Shown piece by piece: positions 15,763 to 23,917 of a stretch of DNA of 64,000 bases. A program made the translations under genes and the position numbers. A model generated the notes under the pieces. That model searched no databases and was not told the DNA's origin. It worked only from the letters and a program-made list of their open reading frames with translations. Numbering within the stretch: the first letter of the stretch is position 1; each line of letters begins with the position of its first letter. The DNA is from Janthinobacterium sp. J1-1 (GTDB lineage Bacteria > Pseudomonadota > Gammaproteobacteria > Burkholderiales > Burkholderiaceae_D): the NCBI RefSeq assembly GCF_030944405.1, contig NZ_CP132339.1, positions 5,456,001 through 5,520,000 of the forward strand. Reading direction: 5' to 3'.

Positions 15763-17037
15763 TTAACGCAGGTTGCCCGTATGGCCCAGCGAATAGCGGC
15801 CCGGCTGCGGCCACACGGTCAGGCCGTGCGGCTCCTGGCCCACTTTCACTTTCGACACCTCGCCGCTGGTGGTATTGATGCGGTAGACCACGTCGTCGAA
15901 GCGGCCGGACAGCCACAGGTATTTGCCGTCGGCCGACACATTGCCCATGTCGGGACTGCCGCCGCCCGGGATCACCCACTGCGTCACCACTTTTTCGGTG
16001 GCGAAATCGATCACGCTGACGCTGCCCTTGCCATTGCGCTTGCCATGGATGCGGTGCGTGCCGCGGTTGGCCACATACAGCTTCTTGCCGTCGCGGCTCG
16101 GGTACAGGCCGTGCGCACCGACGCCGGTCTGGATAAAGCCGATTTCCTTCAGGGTGGCGCCATCGACGATGTGCACGCCGTCGGCGTCCATGTCGGCGAT
16201 AAAGAATTTCTTGCCGTCAGGCGAGATGCGTATGTCTTGCGGCATGCCCTTCTTGACGCTGCAGATTTCATTCGCCGGGCCGCCCACCGGGCCGGACTCG
16301 GCAAAACGCTTGGCCGGCATCTGCAGTTTCAGGTAGCCATCGACCTTGCGATTGACCAGGTCGATCTTGGCGATGGTGCCGTCGAACTCGCAGGTAAACA
16401 TGGCATAGCGGCCGTCGTTCGAGAAATCGGCATGGTTGATGCCGCCGCACTGGGGCGTGTCGATCGAATACTGCACTGCCATGGTCTTCGGATCCCTGAA
16501 GTCCAGGCGGTGGCGCGCTTCGGCCACCACGATGGCCGACTTGCCGTCCGGCGTGTAATACATATTATACGGGTCGTCGACCGCCACTTCCTTGCCGTGC
16601 TTGCCCGTCAGCGGGTCGATCGGCGTCAGGCTGCCCTTGTCGGTACGCTCGGCATTGTTGGCCACCCACAGGGTGCGCAAGTCCCACGACGGCACCACGT
16701 GCTGCGGGCCCAGGCCGACCTTGAACTTGTCGACCACTTTCAGGCTTTCCTGGTCGATCACGTACACATCGTTCGAACGCAGGTTGGGCACATAGACGCG
16801 CGGCAAATGGTCCTTCACCACGGCGCTCATGTTGGACGGGCCGATGCTGCCGTAGACATTTTTCGGGTCGACCAGCGGCGGCATGCCGGGCAGCGGAGAA
16901 TAGGCTGGCGCGGCGGCAGGCGCCGCTGCAGGCCCGGGAACCGCCGCGCCGATGACCTGGCTGGCCACGCCCAGGCCGGCGAGTGCGGCGGCCAGGGCGG
17001 AAACGGTGACGATGGTGCGTCGTTGGAGTGTTTTCAT
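15763..17037 (-). CDS. Exported YVTN/YncE-type beta-propeller protein
   Basis: A 424-residue protein with an N-terminal signal segment (RRTIVTVSALAAALAGLGVA) and an Ala/Pro-rich linker. The rest is a seven-bladed-type propeller of YVTN repeats: PRVYVPNLRSNDVYVIDQES, LRTLWVANNAERTDKGSL, KKLYVANRGTHRIHGKRNGK and GKYLWLSGRFDDVVYRINTT. Such periplasmic propellers are binding or scaffold proteins; several blades resemble those associated with quinoprotein or cytochrome systems, but no heme CxxCH motif is present. It lies 60 bp downstream of an exported creatininase-family gene with a hairpin in the gap, so the two are likely cotranscribed and may act together. Confidence 0.82.
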   Translation of the reverse strand: MKTLQRRTIVTVSALAAALAGLGVASQVIGAAVPGPAAAPAAAPAYSPLPGMPPLVDPKNVYGSIGPSNMSAVVKDHLPRVYVPNLRSNDVYVIDQESLKVVDKFKVGLGPQHVVPSWDLRTLWVANNAERTDKGSLTPIDPLTGKHGKEVAVDDPYNMYYTPDGKSAIVVAEARHRLDFRDPKTMAVQYSIDTPQCGGINHADFSNDGRYAMFTCEFDGTIAKIDLVNRKVDGYLKLQMPAKRFAESGPVGGPANEICSVKKGMPQDIRISPDGKKFFIADMDADGVHIVDGATLKEIGFIQTGVGAHGLYPSRDGKKLYVANRGTHRIHGKRNGKGSVSVIDFATEKVVTQWVIPGGGSPDMGNVSADGKYLWLSGRFDDVVYRINTTSGEVSKVKVGQEPHGLTVWPQPGRYSLGHTGNLR

Positions 17038-17065
17038 GTCAGTTCGCGTGTTTTCGTTGCAAATG

Positions 17066-17087
17066 CCGGACGCCCACTGGCGTCCGG
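17066..17087. other. Intercistronic hairpin between creatininase and propeller genes
   Basis: CCGGACGCC (17066-17074) and GGCGTCCGG (17079-17087) form a perfect 9-bp stem with a CACT loop. There is no uridine run after it on the minus strand. It probably stabilises or attenuates the transcript between the two genes. Confidence 0.55.
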
Positions 17088-17097
17088 GTGGAAAAAG

Positions 17098-17943
17098 TTA
17101 TTTGTGCTGCAGCAATTGCTTGATGGCCGCCACCGAGGTGTCGACCTGCAGCTTGATGCCGATCTGGCCCAGTTCGGCCGTGGCCCGCGTGGCGTCGCCG
17201 CGCACGCCGTCGGCCACGCCTGGTTTGATGCCATGGGCCATGGCCTCACTGCGCACCATGGTGGGATCGGTTGCCAGCATCAGCGCCGCGTCGGCCAGGC
17301 CCGCATGCAGGCCGATGTCGGCCGCGCTGAAACCGCGCTTCTGCAGTTCGGCAATATATTTTGTCTGGGTAATGTCATAGTAGTCGAGCAAGGCCCAGGC
17401 GCGCGCATCTTGCCCTTTGCCGCCCTTGCTCCAGGCACGGTTCAGTTTGGCGGCGACATTCTGTTCGTTCTTCTGGTAGCCGCCATGGTCGCCGATAAAA
17501 ATAATGTCGCGAAAGCCATGCTGGCGCAGGCTGGCGGCCGCGCCCTCGAGCACGGCCTCAAACGCGGCCGGCGGTATCGAGATGGTCCCCGCATGGCGCA
17601 TATGGCCGGCCGGCGGGGAAATGCCGCCTTCCGGCACGTAGCTCACGACCGGCGCGACGATGGTATTGCCCAGCTTTTGCGCGATCTGGCGCGCCAGCAT
17701 GCCGGCACGTACATTGTGCTTGCCCAGCGCGATATACGGACCGCTCTGCTCGACGCCGCCGATCGGAATCAGCACCGTGGTGGCGCCGTGATTGATGCGA
17801 TCGCGCAATTCGGTACTGGTCAGTTCTTCCAGCACCACGCTGGACGACGGCGCGGCCAGGCACGACAAGGGCAAGGCAAAGGTCAGGGAGAGGGCAAGCA
17901 GGCAGGCGCGTGGCGCCAATGGCAGGCGGTACTGCAAATTCAT
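17098..17943 (-). CDS. Exported creatininase family protein
   Basis: A 281-residue protein: signal peptide (LAPRACLLALSLTFALPLSC, cut about LAAP) followed by a creatininase fold. Family landmarks are TVLIPIGGVEQSGPYIALGKHN (metal ligands E and H in the usual E-x-H context), a GHMRHAGTISIP segment, and IIFIGDHGGYQKNEQNVA with the metal-binding D-H. The canonical creatininase reads GSxEQHGPHLP; here the corresponding His is Ser (EQSGPY), a change to note. Two adjacent ATGs (17946, 17943) are possible; the second is better spaced from AAGAAG. Most characterised members are cytoplasmic amidohydrolases, so a secreted one is unusual. Confidence 0.8.
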   Translation of the reverse strand: MNLQYRLPLAPRACLLALSLTFALPLSCLAAPSSSVVLEELTSTELRDRINHGATTVLIPIGGVEQSGPYIALGKHNVRAGMLARQIAQKLGNTIVAPVVSYVPEGGISPPAGHMRHAGTISIPPAAFEAVLEGAAASLRQHGFRDIIFIGDHGGYQKNEQNVAAKLNRAWSKGGKGQDARAWALLDYYDITQTKYIAELQKRGFSAADIGLHAGLADAALMLATDPTMVRSEAMAHGIKPGVADGVRGDATRATAELGQIGIKLQVDTSVAAIKQLLQHK

Positions 17944-18089
17944 CATCAAACTTCTTTCGTGGTCATCAAGCGTGACGCCCTGCCTGGCGAGACCAGGCAA
18001 GCTGCTGCCACGAGGAATTGTATTCCATCGGGGCAGCAACAGCACGTTAATTTGACACGATTTGGTGCGAATTGACTACAGGCAAACTT

Positions 18090-19727
18090 TTAGGCCAGCA
18101 GGCGCTGCGCAGGCTCCGAGGGACGGCGTGGCGCCTGTTGCTCCGGCAAACCACCCGCCACGCTCAGCTTGCGGCCACCCGCTTCGCCGCGCAGGCGGAA
18201 CACGGCCACCACGTCGACCAGTTCCACGGCGCGATCCTGCAGCGAAGCGGCGGCAGCGGCGGCCTCTTCCACCAGCGAGGCGTTCTGCTGGGTGACCTGG
18301 TCCATCTGCGAGATGGCCTGGTTGACCTGCTCGATGCCGGCGCTCTGCTCGTGGCTGGCGTTGGCGATCTCGCCCATGATATCGGTGACGCGGCGGATGC
18401 TGATGACGATCTCTTCCATCGTGGCGCCGGCCTGGTCGACCAGCGCGCTGCCGGTGTTGACTTTCTCGACCGAATCCTCGATCAGTCCCTTGATTTCCTT
18501 GGCCGCCGCCGCGCTGCGCTGCGCCAGGTTGCGCACTTCGGTGGCGACCACGGCAAAGCCACGGCCCTGTTCGCCGGCTCGCGCCGCTTCGACCGCCGCA
18601 TTCAGCGCCAGAATATTGGTCTGGAAGGCAATGCCGTCGATCACGCCGATAATGTCGGCGATCTTCTTCGCCGACGCGTTGATCGAGCCCATCGTGCCGA
18701 CCACTTGCGCCACCACGGCGCCGCCCTTGCTGGCCACTTCCGAGGCCGACACGGCCAGGGTATTGGCCTGGCGCGCATTGTCCGTGTTCTGGCGCACGGC
18801 CGAGGTCAGTTCCTCCAGGCTGGACGCGGTTTCTTCCAGCGACGAGGCTTGCTGCTCGGTACGTACCGACAGGTCGGCATTGCCGGCCGTGATCTGGCCG
18901 GCGGCCACGCTGACCGTATCGGCCGAGGTGCGCACGGTGGCGATCACGTCGACGATGCGCTCGAGGAACTGGTTGAAGGCGGTCGCCGTGCGGCCCACTT
19001 CATCCATGCGCGCCACGGGCATGGCCGACGACAGGTCCAGGGTCGAGCTGACGCGCTCGAGCGTGCTCTGGATATTGCCCAGGCCGCCACTGATGGTGCG
19101 GTAGATATGCCAGGCCAGGGTGCCGGTCAGCAGCATGGCCACGGCCAGCACGGCCAGCATGGTGTACAAGGAGGTATCGTAGGCGGCCAGGCTTTCGGCC
19201 TTGACGTCCGACACCAGTTTGTTGTTGTAGGCAATATGATCATCCAGGCTTTTCTTGGCGGCGGCGGCCGTCAGGGCCAGCGGCGTACCGGCGAGCAAGG
19301 TGGCGCGCACGCCCTCGATGTCGTCCGCATAGGCGGCGGCAAAGAACGGCACCAGCGCGCGGCGATACGCTTCCATCGCGGCCTGGTCGGCGTCGAGCAT
19401 CTTGCGGTCGGTTTCATCGTAGATGCGTTCGGCGCGGTATTTGGCGACCAGGTCGTCGAAATCCTTGTTGGCGGCGGCCAGCGACTTGTCCAGCGCGGTC
19501 TTGTCGGCCAGGTTCGAAAACACCGACAGGCGGTAGCCGGCCAGGCGCGAGTCGGTCAGAGCGGCCTTGGCCGCGTTCAAGCCCTGGATGCTGGGAATAA
19601 TGCGGTTTTGCACGGTGTCAAAACGCTCTTGCGCGCGCTTGAGCTGGACGGCGCCGCCGGCGCCCAGCAACAGCAGGGCCAGCAAGGCGATGGATAAAGT
19701 CAGTATTAATTGCTTGGTGATATTCAT
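18090..19727 (-). CDS. Methyl-accepting chemotaxis protein
   Basis: A 545-residue chemoreceptor. It has a membrane helix (residues 7-28), a periplasmic four-helix-bundle sensor of about 160 residues (four-helix MCP type, with [20 protein letters not shown]), a second membrane helix ([20 protein letters not shown]), a HAMP region, and a class 36H-type signalling domain. The conserved hairpin tip [20 protein letters not shown] and [18 protein letters not shown] are intact. The C-terminal tail ends in [12 protein letters not shown] and has no NWETF CheR/CheB pentapeptide. The ligand is unknown. The gene stands alone; no sigma-28 promoter was recognised upstream. Confidence 0.93.
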   Translation of the reverse strand: MNITKQLILTLSIALLALLLLGAGGAVQLKRAQERFDTVQNRIIPSIQGLNAAKAALTDSRLAGYRLSVFSNLADKTALDKSLAAANKDFDDLVAKYRAERIYDETDRKMLDADQAAMEAYRRALVPFFAAAYADDIEGVRATLLAGTPLALTAAAAKKSLDDHIAYNNKLVSDVKAESLAAYDTSLYTMLAVLAVAMLLTGTLAWHIYRTISGGLGNIQSTLERVSSTLDLSSAMPVARMDEVGRTATAFNQFLERIVDVIATVRTSADTVSVAAGQITAGNADLSVRTEQQASSLEETASSLEELTSAVRQNTDNARQANTLAVSASEVASKGGAVVAQVVGTMGSINASAKKIADIIGVIDGIAFQTNILALNAAVEAARAGEQGRGFAVVATEVRNLAQRSAAAAKEIKGLIEDSVEKVNTGSALVDQAGATMEEIVISIRRVTDIMGEIANASHEQSAGIEQVNQAISQMDQVTQQNASLVEEAAAAAASLQDRAVELVDVVAVFRLRGEAGGRKLSVAGGLPEQQAPRRPSEPAQRLLA

Positions 19728-19800
19728 GGTGTGCTCATCAGTGAAGCAGAACTAGGTAAATGAAGTAACTACGTAAAGTGACTCAGTGACATTGAATGCA

Positions 19801-20910
19801 TCATGCCGCCAGCGCCGAGTCTTCGGCTGTGCGGCGCAGCAGATCGCCATGTTCGCGGCAGAAGGCGGCGCCCGCCTTGTAGCCCACGTCGAACAGCAGT
19901 TGCATGTTCGAACTGGACCAGTCCAGCGTATCGGGCCAGTGCTGTTCCGGGATGCCTTTCATCAGGTCGAGCTTGAGCAGGCGGCGCTTGGGCTGGCCCG
20001 TGCGCGCGTCCGTGTTGTGCTCGAGCTCGAACAGGCGCAGCTCGGTCTTGGAAATTTTCACCAGGGGCGTGATGATGGAACGCACCCAGGCGTCATACAG
20101 GTTGCGCGGCTTGCGCAACAGGCGTTCATCGCCGAGGATATCGAGGATGACCAGGGTATCGGCGTCGTGGTGTTCGCCTTTGCCTTCGATAAAAGGGTCG
20201 AAATTGAGCGTGTCGAGCGCCGCGCCTTCGATATAGTCGCTGCCGGCGATGTTGGTCGGCGCGTACAGGAAGGGAAACGACAGCGCCGCGCGCACGTGCT
20301 CGGGGGCGATTTCATGCTTGCCCCAGTTCTGCATGCGGTGTTCGGTCAGGTTGTAGGCATTGATGTAGAACTGCGGGCGCATGGTTTTCACGCCGGAAAA
20401 ATCCACCGCCTTTTCCAGGAAGGGCAAATGCGCGCACAGGCCCAGGCTTTTCGACGACAGGTCCGATGGCGACAGCGACGACAGCATCAGCTTGCCCCAG
20501 TCCGACCAGGCCGTCGGCGCACCCGCAAACGTATGCTTGAACGCTTGCACGAAGGGGTTGCTGGCCGGTGGCTGGAACGCGTCGCGGAAGGTGCTTGCCT
20601 GCATGCCCGGCTTCTGGAAAATCTTGTAGTTAATCGGGATCATCTTGTAGATGCTGTCGGCCACGCCCGTATCGGCCCAGCTCTGCAGCGCCTGGCGTGG
20701 CGTGGCCTCGTGCGGCGTGGTGTACAGCAAACCCATCAACACGCCCGCACCCGAGGCCGAAATCACGTCGAACTCCAGGCCGTCGTCGACAAAGGCGGCC
20801 AGCGCACCGGCGATCAGGGTGGAATTGGGCGCACCACCACCGAGCAGCAAACCGGTCTTGCGGGCCGGCATCGAGCTCACGGCGGGGGCTTTTACATTGA
20901 CTGATTTCAT
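19801..20910 (-). CDS. Patatin-like protein with atypical active site
   Basis: A 369-residue cytoplasmic protein of the patatin fold. The oxyanion glycine loop is intact (GLLLGGGAPNSTLIAGALAA). The nucleophile elbow, normally ISGTSAG, reads ISASGAGVL at residues 50-58, so no GxSxG motif can be formed and the aligned catalytic Ser is Gly54. The dyad region, normally YxDGG, is YIEGAALDTL with Glu228 in place of Asp. Both changes together mean hydrolase activity is uncertain; the protein may use a shifted Ser53/Glu228 pair or be non-catalytic. The start at 20910 has AGGAG upstream. It is monocistronic, with a palindrome 66 bp before the start. Confidence 0.78.
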   Translation of the reverse strand: MKSVNVKAPAVSSMPARKTGLLLGGGAPNSTLIAGALAAFVDDGLEFDVISASGAGVLMGLLYTTPHEATPRQALQSWADTGVADSIYKMIPINYKIFQKPGMQASTFRDAFQPPASNPFVQAFKHTFAGAPTAWSDWGKLMLSSLSPSDLSSKSLGLCAHLPFLEKAVDFSGVKTMRPQFYINAYNLTEHRMQNWGKHEIAPEHVRAALSFPFLYAPTNIAGSDYIEGAALDTLNFDPFIEGKGEHHDADTLVILDILGDERLLRKPRNLYDAWVRSIITPLVKISKTELRLFELEHNTDARTGQPKRRLLKLDLMKGIPEQHWPDTLDWSSSNMQLLFDVGYKAGAAFCREHGDLLRRTAEDSALAA

Positions 20911-21213
20911 GCACACTCCTGTATGGCGGAGCAGACCTGCGCCCCTGGGATCAAACATCGCTCGACTTGTACACCACATTATTCCAGCGGAACAATGTTG
21001 CAAAATGAGATATTAAATTAACATAAATAAATTCCACATGGCAATTTAGTTAACGTATATGTGACATTCAGAAAGGACATAAGTCGTGCCCATGCGGCTT
21101 GCGGGTGCTGCGGTGCAGCAAAAAAAAATTATAAAAGACTGATAATAAGTGTTGCTACATAGAAAATTTAACAACTTCGGGCAAGCACGCGAACGTGGTG
21201 TCGGGACACCGCC
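20911..21213. other. 303-bp AT-rich non-coding region upstream of the patatin-like gene
   Basis: No reading frame was found. The region is markedly AT-richer than its surroundings. It contains the patatin promoter, a near-perfect palindrome at 20976-20998, a run of nine A at about 21121-21129, and a small hairpin GGTGT/ACACC at 21197-21210 just after the LysR stop codon that may help terminate the LysR transcript. Confidence 0.5.
20976..20998. promoter_or_regulatory. Operator-like inverted repeat upstream of the patatin-like gene
   Basis: ACATTATTCC and GGAACAATGT flank an AGC centre; nine of ten positions pair. On the minus strand the downstream arm contains AATAAT, a plausible -10 hexamer, so a repressor bound here would block the patatin promoter. 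The spacing and size resemble TetR-family operators, but no TetR gene is adjacent. Confidence 0.45.
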
Positions 21214-22137
21214 TCAACGACGGGCGGAAAAATGCAGATGGGTGCACAGGAAGTCGACAAAAACCCGCAACTTGGGCGACAGGTGACGGCTCGATGGCCA
21301 CAGTACCCAGAATTTGCTCGACGTTAGCAGATATTGTTGCAATACAGGCTGTAGTTCGCCGCGCGCGACGGCGTCCGCCACGATAAAGTCGGGCAGGTAG
21401 GCCAGGCCGACGCCCTGGCTGGCCGCGCCGATCAGCGCCTCGATATTGTTGCAGGTGAGCGCGGTACGCAGGCGCAACTCCGGTGCGCCCGCGCTTTCCG
21501 CATCGCCCTGCCGCAGCGCCCACTCCTGCAATTTGCCGGTACTGGGAAATTTGTAGCGCACGCAGGCATGCGATTCCGCTTCCAGTGCCTGCGGCGTGGC
21601 CGGCACGCCATGGCGGGCAAAATAGGCCGGGGAACCGACGATGGAAAACGCGAACGGCCCCAACTCGCGCGCCATCAGGCGCGAATCGGTCAGGGTGCCG
21701 CTGCGCACGGCCACGTCGACGCCCTCGGCCACCACGTCGACCAGGCGGTCGTTGAAATCGAGGTCGAGTTCGATCTCGGGATACTGGCGCGTAAATTCGG
21801 CCAGCAGCGGCAGGACGATGCGGTAGCCGATCACCGGCAGGCTGACCTTGAGCTTGCCGCGCGGCGCCTCGGCCAGGTGCGACAGTTCCGCCTGCGCATC
21901 ATCGATATCGGCCAGGATGCGCAGGCAGCGCTCGTAGAACAGCGCGCCCTCATTGCTGAGACTGATCCTGCGCGTGCTGCGGTTGAGCAGCCGCACGCCC
22001 AGCTTTTCCTCCAGCCGCGCCACGCTCTTGCCCACCGCCGAGGCCGATACACCGAGCAGGCGCCCGGCCACCACAAAGCTGCAGGTTTGCGCCGCCTGCA
22101 CGAAGGCGGCAATGCCGTTGAGCTGATCGATTGCCAT
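21214..22137 (-). CDS. LysR family transcriptional regulator
   Basis: A 307-residue LysR-type regulator. The winged helix (LNGIAAFVQAAQTCSFVVAG, then RLLGVSASAVGKSVARLEEK) is followed by the effector-binding domain with the CrgA/PA-type pattern SLPVIGYRIVLPLLAEFTRQ and FNDRLVDVVAEGVDVAVRSG. The start at 22137 gives a normal family length; the longer frame extends into the divergent gene. It faces a drug-efflux MFS gene across about 100 bp, the usual arrangement for autoregulation and control of the partner. The ligand is unknown. Confidence 0.88.
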   Translation of the reverse strand: MAIDQLNGIAAFVQAAQTCSFVVAGRLLGVSASAVGKSVARLEEKLGVRLLNRSTRRISLSNEGALFYERCLRILADIDDAQAELSHLAEAPRGKLKVSLPVIGYRIVLPLLAEFTRQYPEIELDLDFNDRLVDVVAEGVDVAVRSGTLTDSRLMARELGPFAFSIVGSPAYFARHGVPATPQALEAESHACVRYKFPSTGKLQEWALRQGDAESAGAPELRLRTALTCNNIEALIGAASQGVGLAYLPDFIVADAVARGELQPVLQQYLLTSSKFWVLWPSSRHLSPKLRVFVDFLCTHLHFSARR

Positions 22138-22236
22138 GATTAGAGCGTTTTTGTCCGTTATGAATGGATTTACAGCCACTTTTTCTATGATTCCAGCCAT
22201 CCTATCATGGAATCCCCCTCTTACTGGATGTTTCCC

Positions 22237-23748
22237 ATGACCCATATTTCCCACAAGGCGCGCCGCCTGCTGGTGCTGGCCGCCGTCTGCCTGGCCGCGC
22301 TATGCATGCCGTTCAGCTTTACCGGCCCCGCGATTGCCATCCCGGCGATCGCCCTTGACCTGCACGGCAGCCCGCTGGCGCTGGCCTGGATCAGCAATGC
22401 CTTCATGCTCAGCTTTGGCGGCTGCCTGATGGCGGCCGGCGCCCTGGCCGACCGCTATGGCCGCAAGCGTTTGTTCCTGCTCGGCTTGTCCGTATTCACC
22501 GCCGCCGCCCTGGCCCTGGCGTGCGCGCCGACTATCGAAGCGCTGGGCCTGCTGCGCGCGGTGCAGGGCCTCGGCTGCGCGCTGGCCCTGTCCAGCGGCC
22601 TGGCGGCGCTGGCCCAGGAATTCGACGGCGCGGCCAGGGCGCGCGCCTTCAGCCTGATCGGCACGGCGTTCGGCGCCGGCCTGGCCTTCGGCCCCATCGT
22701 CGCCGGTACCCTGGTCGCGGCCAGCGGCTGGCGCAGCCTGTTTGCCGTCACGGCGCTGGTGGGCCTCTCGGCGCTGCTGCTGGCGGCACGCACCCTGCGC
22801 GAATCGCGCGATCCGCATGCGGCCGGGCTGGACTGGGCCGGCGCGCTCGGCTTTACGGGCGCCCTGTCGCTCCTGACCTATGGCCTGCTGCAGGCGCCGC
22901 ACAGCGGCTGGACCAGCCTGGCCAGTTGTGCCCTGCTGGGCGGCGCGGCGCTGCTGCTGGCCGTTTTTGTCGCGCTCGAAAAACGCCAGCCGCAGCCCAT
23001 GCTGGACCTGTCGCTGTTCCGCCTGCCCGCGTTTGCCGGCGTGCAGCTGCTGGCGGCCGCGCCCGCGTTTTCCTATGTGGTGCTGCTGGTGCTGCTGCCG
23101 GCGCGCCTGATCGGCATCGAAGGCTACAGCGCAACGCAGGCCGGCGGCATGATGCTGGCCCTGTCGGCTCCCATGCTGGTGCTGCCGATGCTGGCCGGCC
23201 TGGCAGCGCAACGCATCGCCGCCGCCCATATCTGCGGCGCCGGCCTCCTGATCACCGGCGGCGGCCTGCTGTGGCTGTCCCACTGTGCGCCGGGCCTGCC
23301 CGCCACTACCCTGCTCGGCCCGCTGCTGCTGATCGGCGCCGGCATCAGCCTGCCCTGGGGCCTGATGGATGGGCTGGCAGTGAGCGTGGTGCCGGTGGAA
23401 CGGGCCGGCATGGCGGCCGGCATCTTCAACACCACGCGCGTGGCTGGCGAAGGCATTGCGCTGGCCATCGTCGCCGCGCTGCTGGCGACATTGACCGTGA
23501 CGGCACTGCACGCGCTGCCCGGCGTGACGGCGCAGGACGCCACCCTGGCGGCGCCCTTGCTGGCGATCGGCGAACTGCGCCAGGCTGGCGTGCTGCTGCC
23601 GCACGCCAGCGTGCAGGAGCTGTCGCAGGCCTATGGCGCGGCGTTTCGCCAGTTGCTGCAGGTGCTGGCAGGCATCAGCACGGCCTCGGCGCTGCTGATC
23701 CTGGTCTTCCTGCGCCAGAGCGCCGGCGCCCCGGCCACCGCGCGCTGA
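22237..23748 (+). CDS. MFS transporter, DHA2 (EmrB/QacA-like) family
   Basis: A 503-residue membrane protein with about fourteen hydrophobic segments. MFS landmarks are NAFMLSFGGCLMAAGALADR followed by YGRKRLFLLGL (motif A), LLRAVQGLGCALALSSGLAA (motif B with its Arg) and GTAFGAGLAFGPIVAGTLVA (motif C of drug antiporters). This is the 14-helix DHA2 group, which exports dyes, quaternary ammonium compounds and organic solvents. I favour the ATG at 22237 because the alternative at 22207 lies within the divergent LysR promoter region; neither has a strong ribosome site. It is divergent from the LysR gene that probably controls it. Confidence 0.87.
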   Translation: MTHISHKARRLLVLAAVCLAALCMPFSFTGPAIAIPAIALDLHGSPLALAWISNAFMLSFGGCLMAAGALADRYGRKRLFLLGLSVFTAAALALACAPTIEALGLLRAVQGLGCALALSSGLAALAQEFDGAARARAFSLIGTAFGAGLAFGPIVAGTLVAASGWRSLFAVTALVGLSALLLAARTLRESRDPHAAGLDWAGALGFTGALSLLTYGLLQAPHSGWTSLASCALLGGAALLLAVFVALEKRQPQPMLDLSLFRLPAFAGVQLLAAAPAFSYVVLLVLLPARLIGIEGYSATQAGGMMLALSAPMLVLPMLAGLAAQRIAAAHICGAGLLITGGGLLWLSHCAPGLPATTLLGPLLLIGAGISLPWGLMDGLAVSVVPVERAGMAAGIFNTTRVAGEGIALAIVAALLATLTVTALHALPGVTAQDATLAAPLLAIGELRQAGVLLPHASVQELSQAYGAAFRQLLQVLAGISTASALLILVFLRQSAGAPATAR

Positions 23749-23791
23749 CGTTTCTTCGCAACACGCATCGCAATCTCCGGGCTTAAACGAG

Positions 23792-23855
23792 TTTACTTAT
23801 CAAAGCGCTTTGAACTATACTCCAAAGCGCTTTGAAACATAACTAAAGCGCTTTG
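23792..23855 (+). promoter_or_regulatory. lamB promoter with three LacI-family operators
   Basis: Three copies of the CAAAGCGCTTTG palindrome lie at 23801-23812, 23823-23834 and 23844-23855 (the third starts with T). Their centres are 22 and 21 bp apart, about two helical turns, so bound dimers would face the same side. A TTTACT (23792-23797) and TATACT (23816-23821) pair with an 18-bp spacer fits a sigma-70 promoter with operator 1 inside the spacer. The same arrangement precedes the GH13 gene at 26579. The LacI-type regulator at 25409-26419 is the obvious ligand-responsive repressor. Confidence 0.82.
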
Positions 23856-23917
23856 GCTACGCCAGTTCATGCAATGAACGGCGCCGGCCCTGCCCCTATA
23901 AAAATACTGGAGATACG

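Noticed and set aside
15754..18075. 773-codon plus-strand open frame over the propeller and creatininase genes
   Set aside because: Antisense to two well-recognised proteins, composition typical of reversed GC-rich coding sequence.
21120..21130. A-run in the patatin upstream region as part of a terminator
   Set aside because: No stable hairpin adjoins it in either direction; it seems a plain AT-rich tract.
23801..23855. Short repeated units as a CRISPR array
   Set aside because: Units are 12-bp palindromes at about 21-bp centres beside a LacI gene, which matches operators; no spacers of uniform length or cas genes are present.
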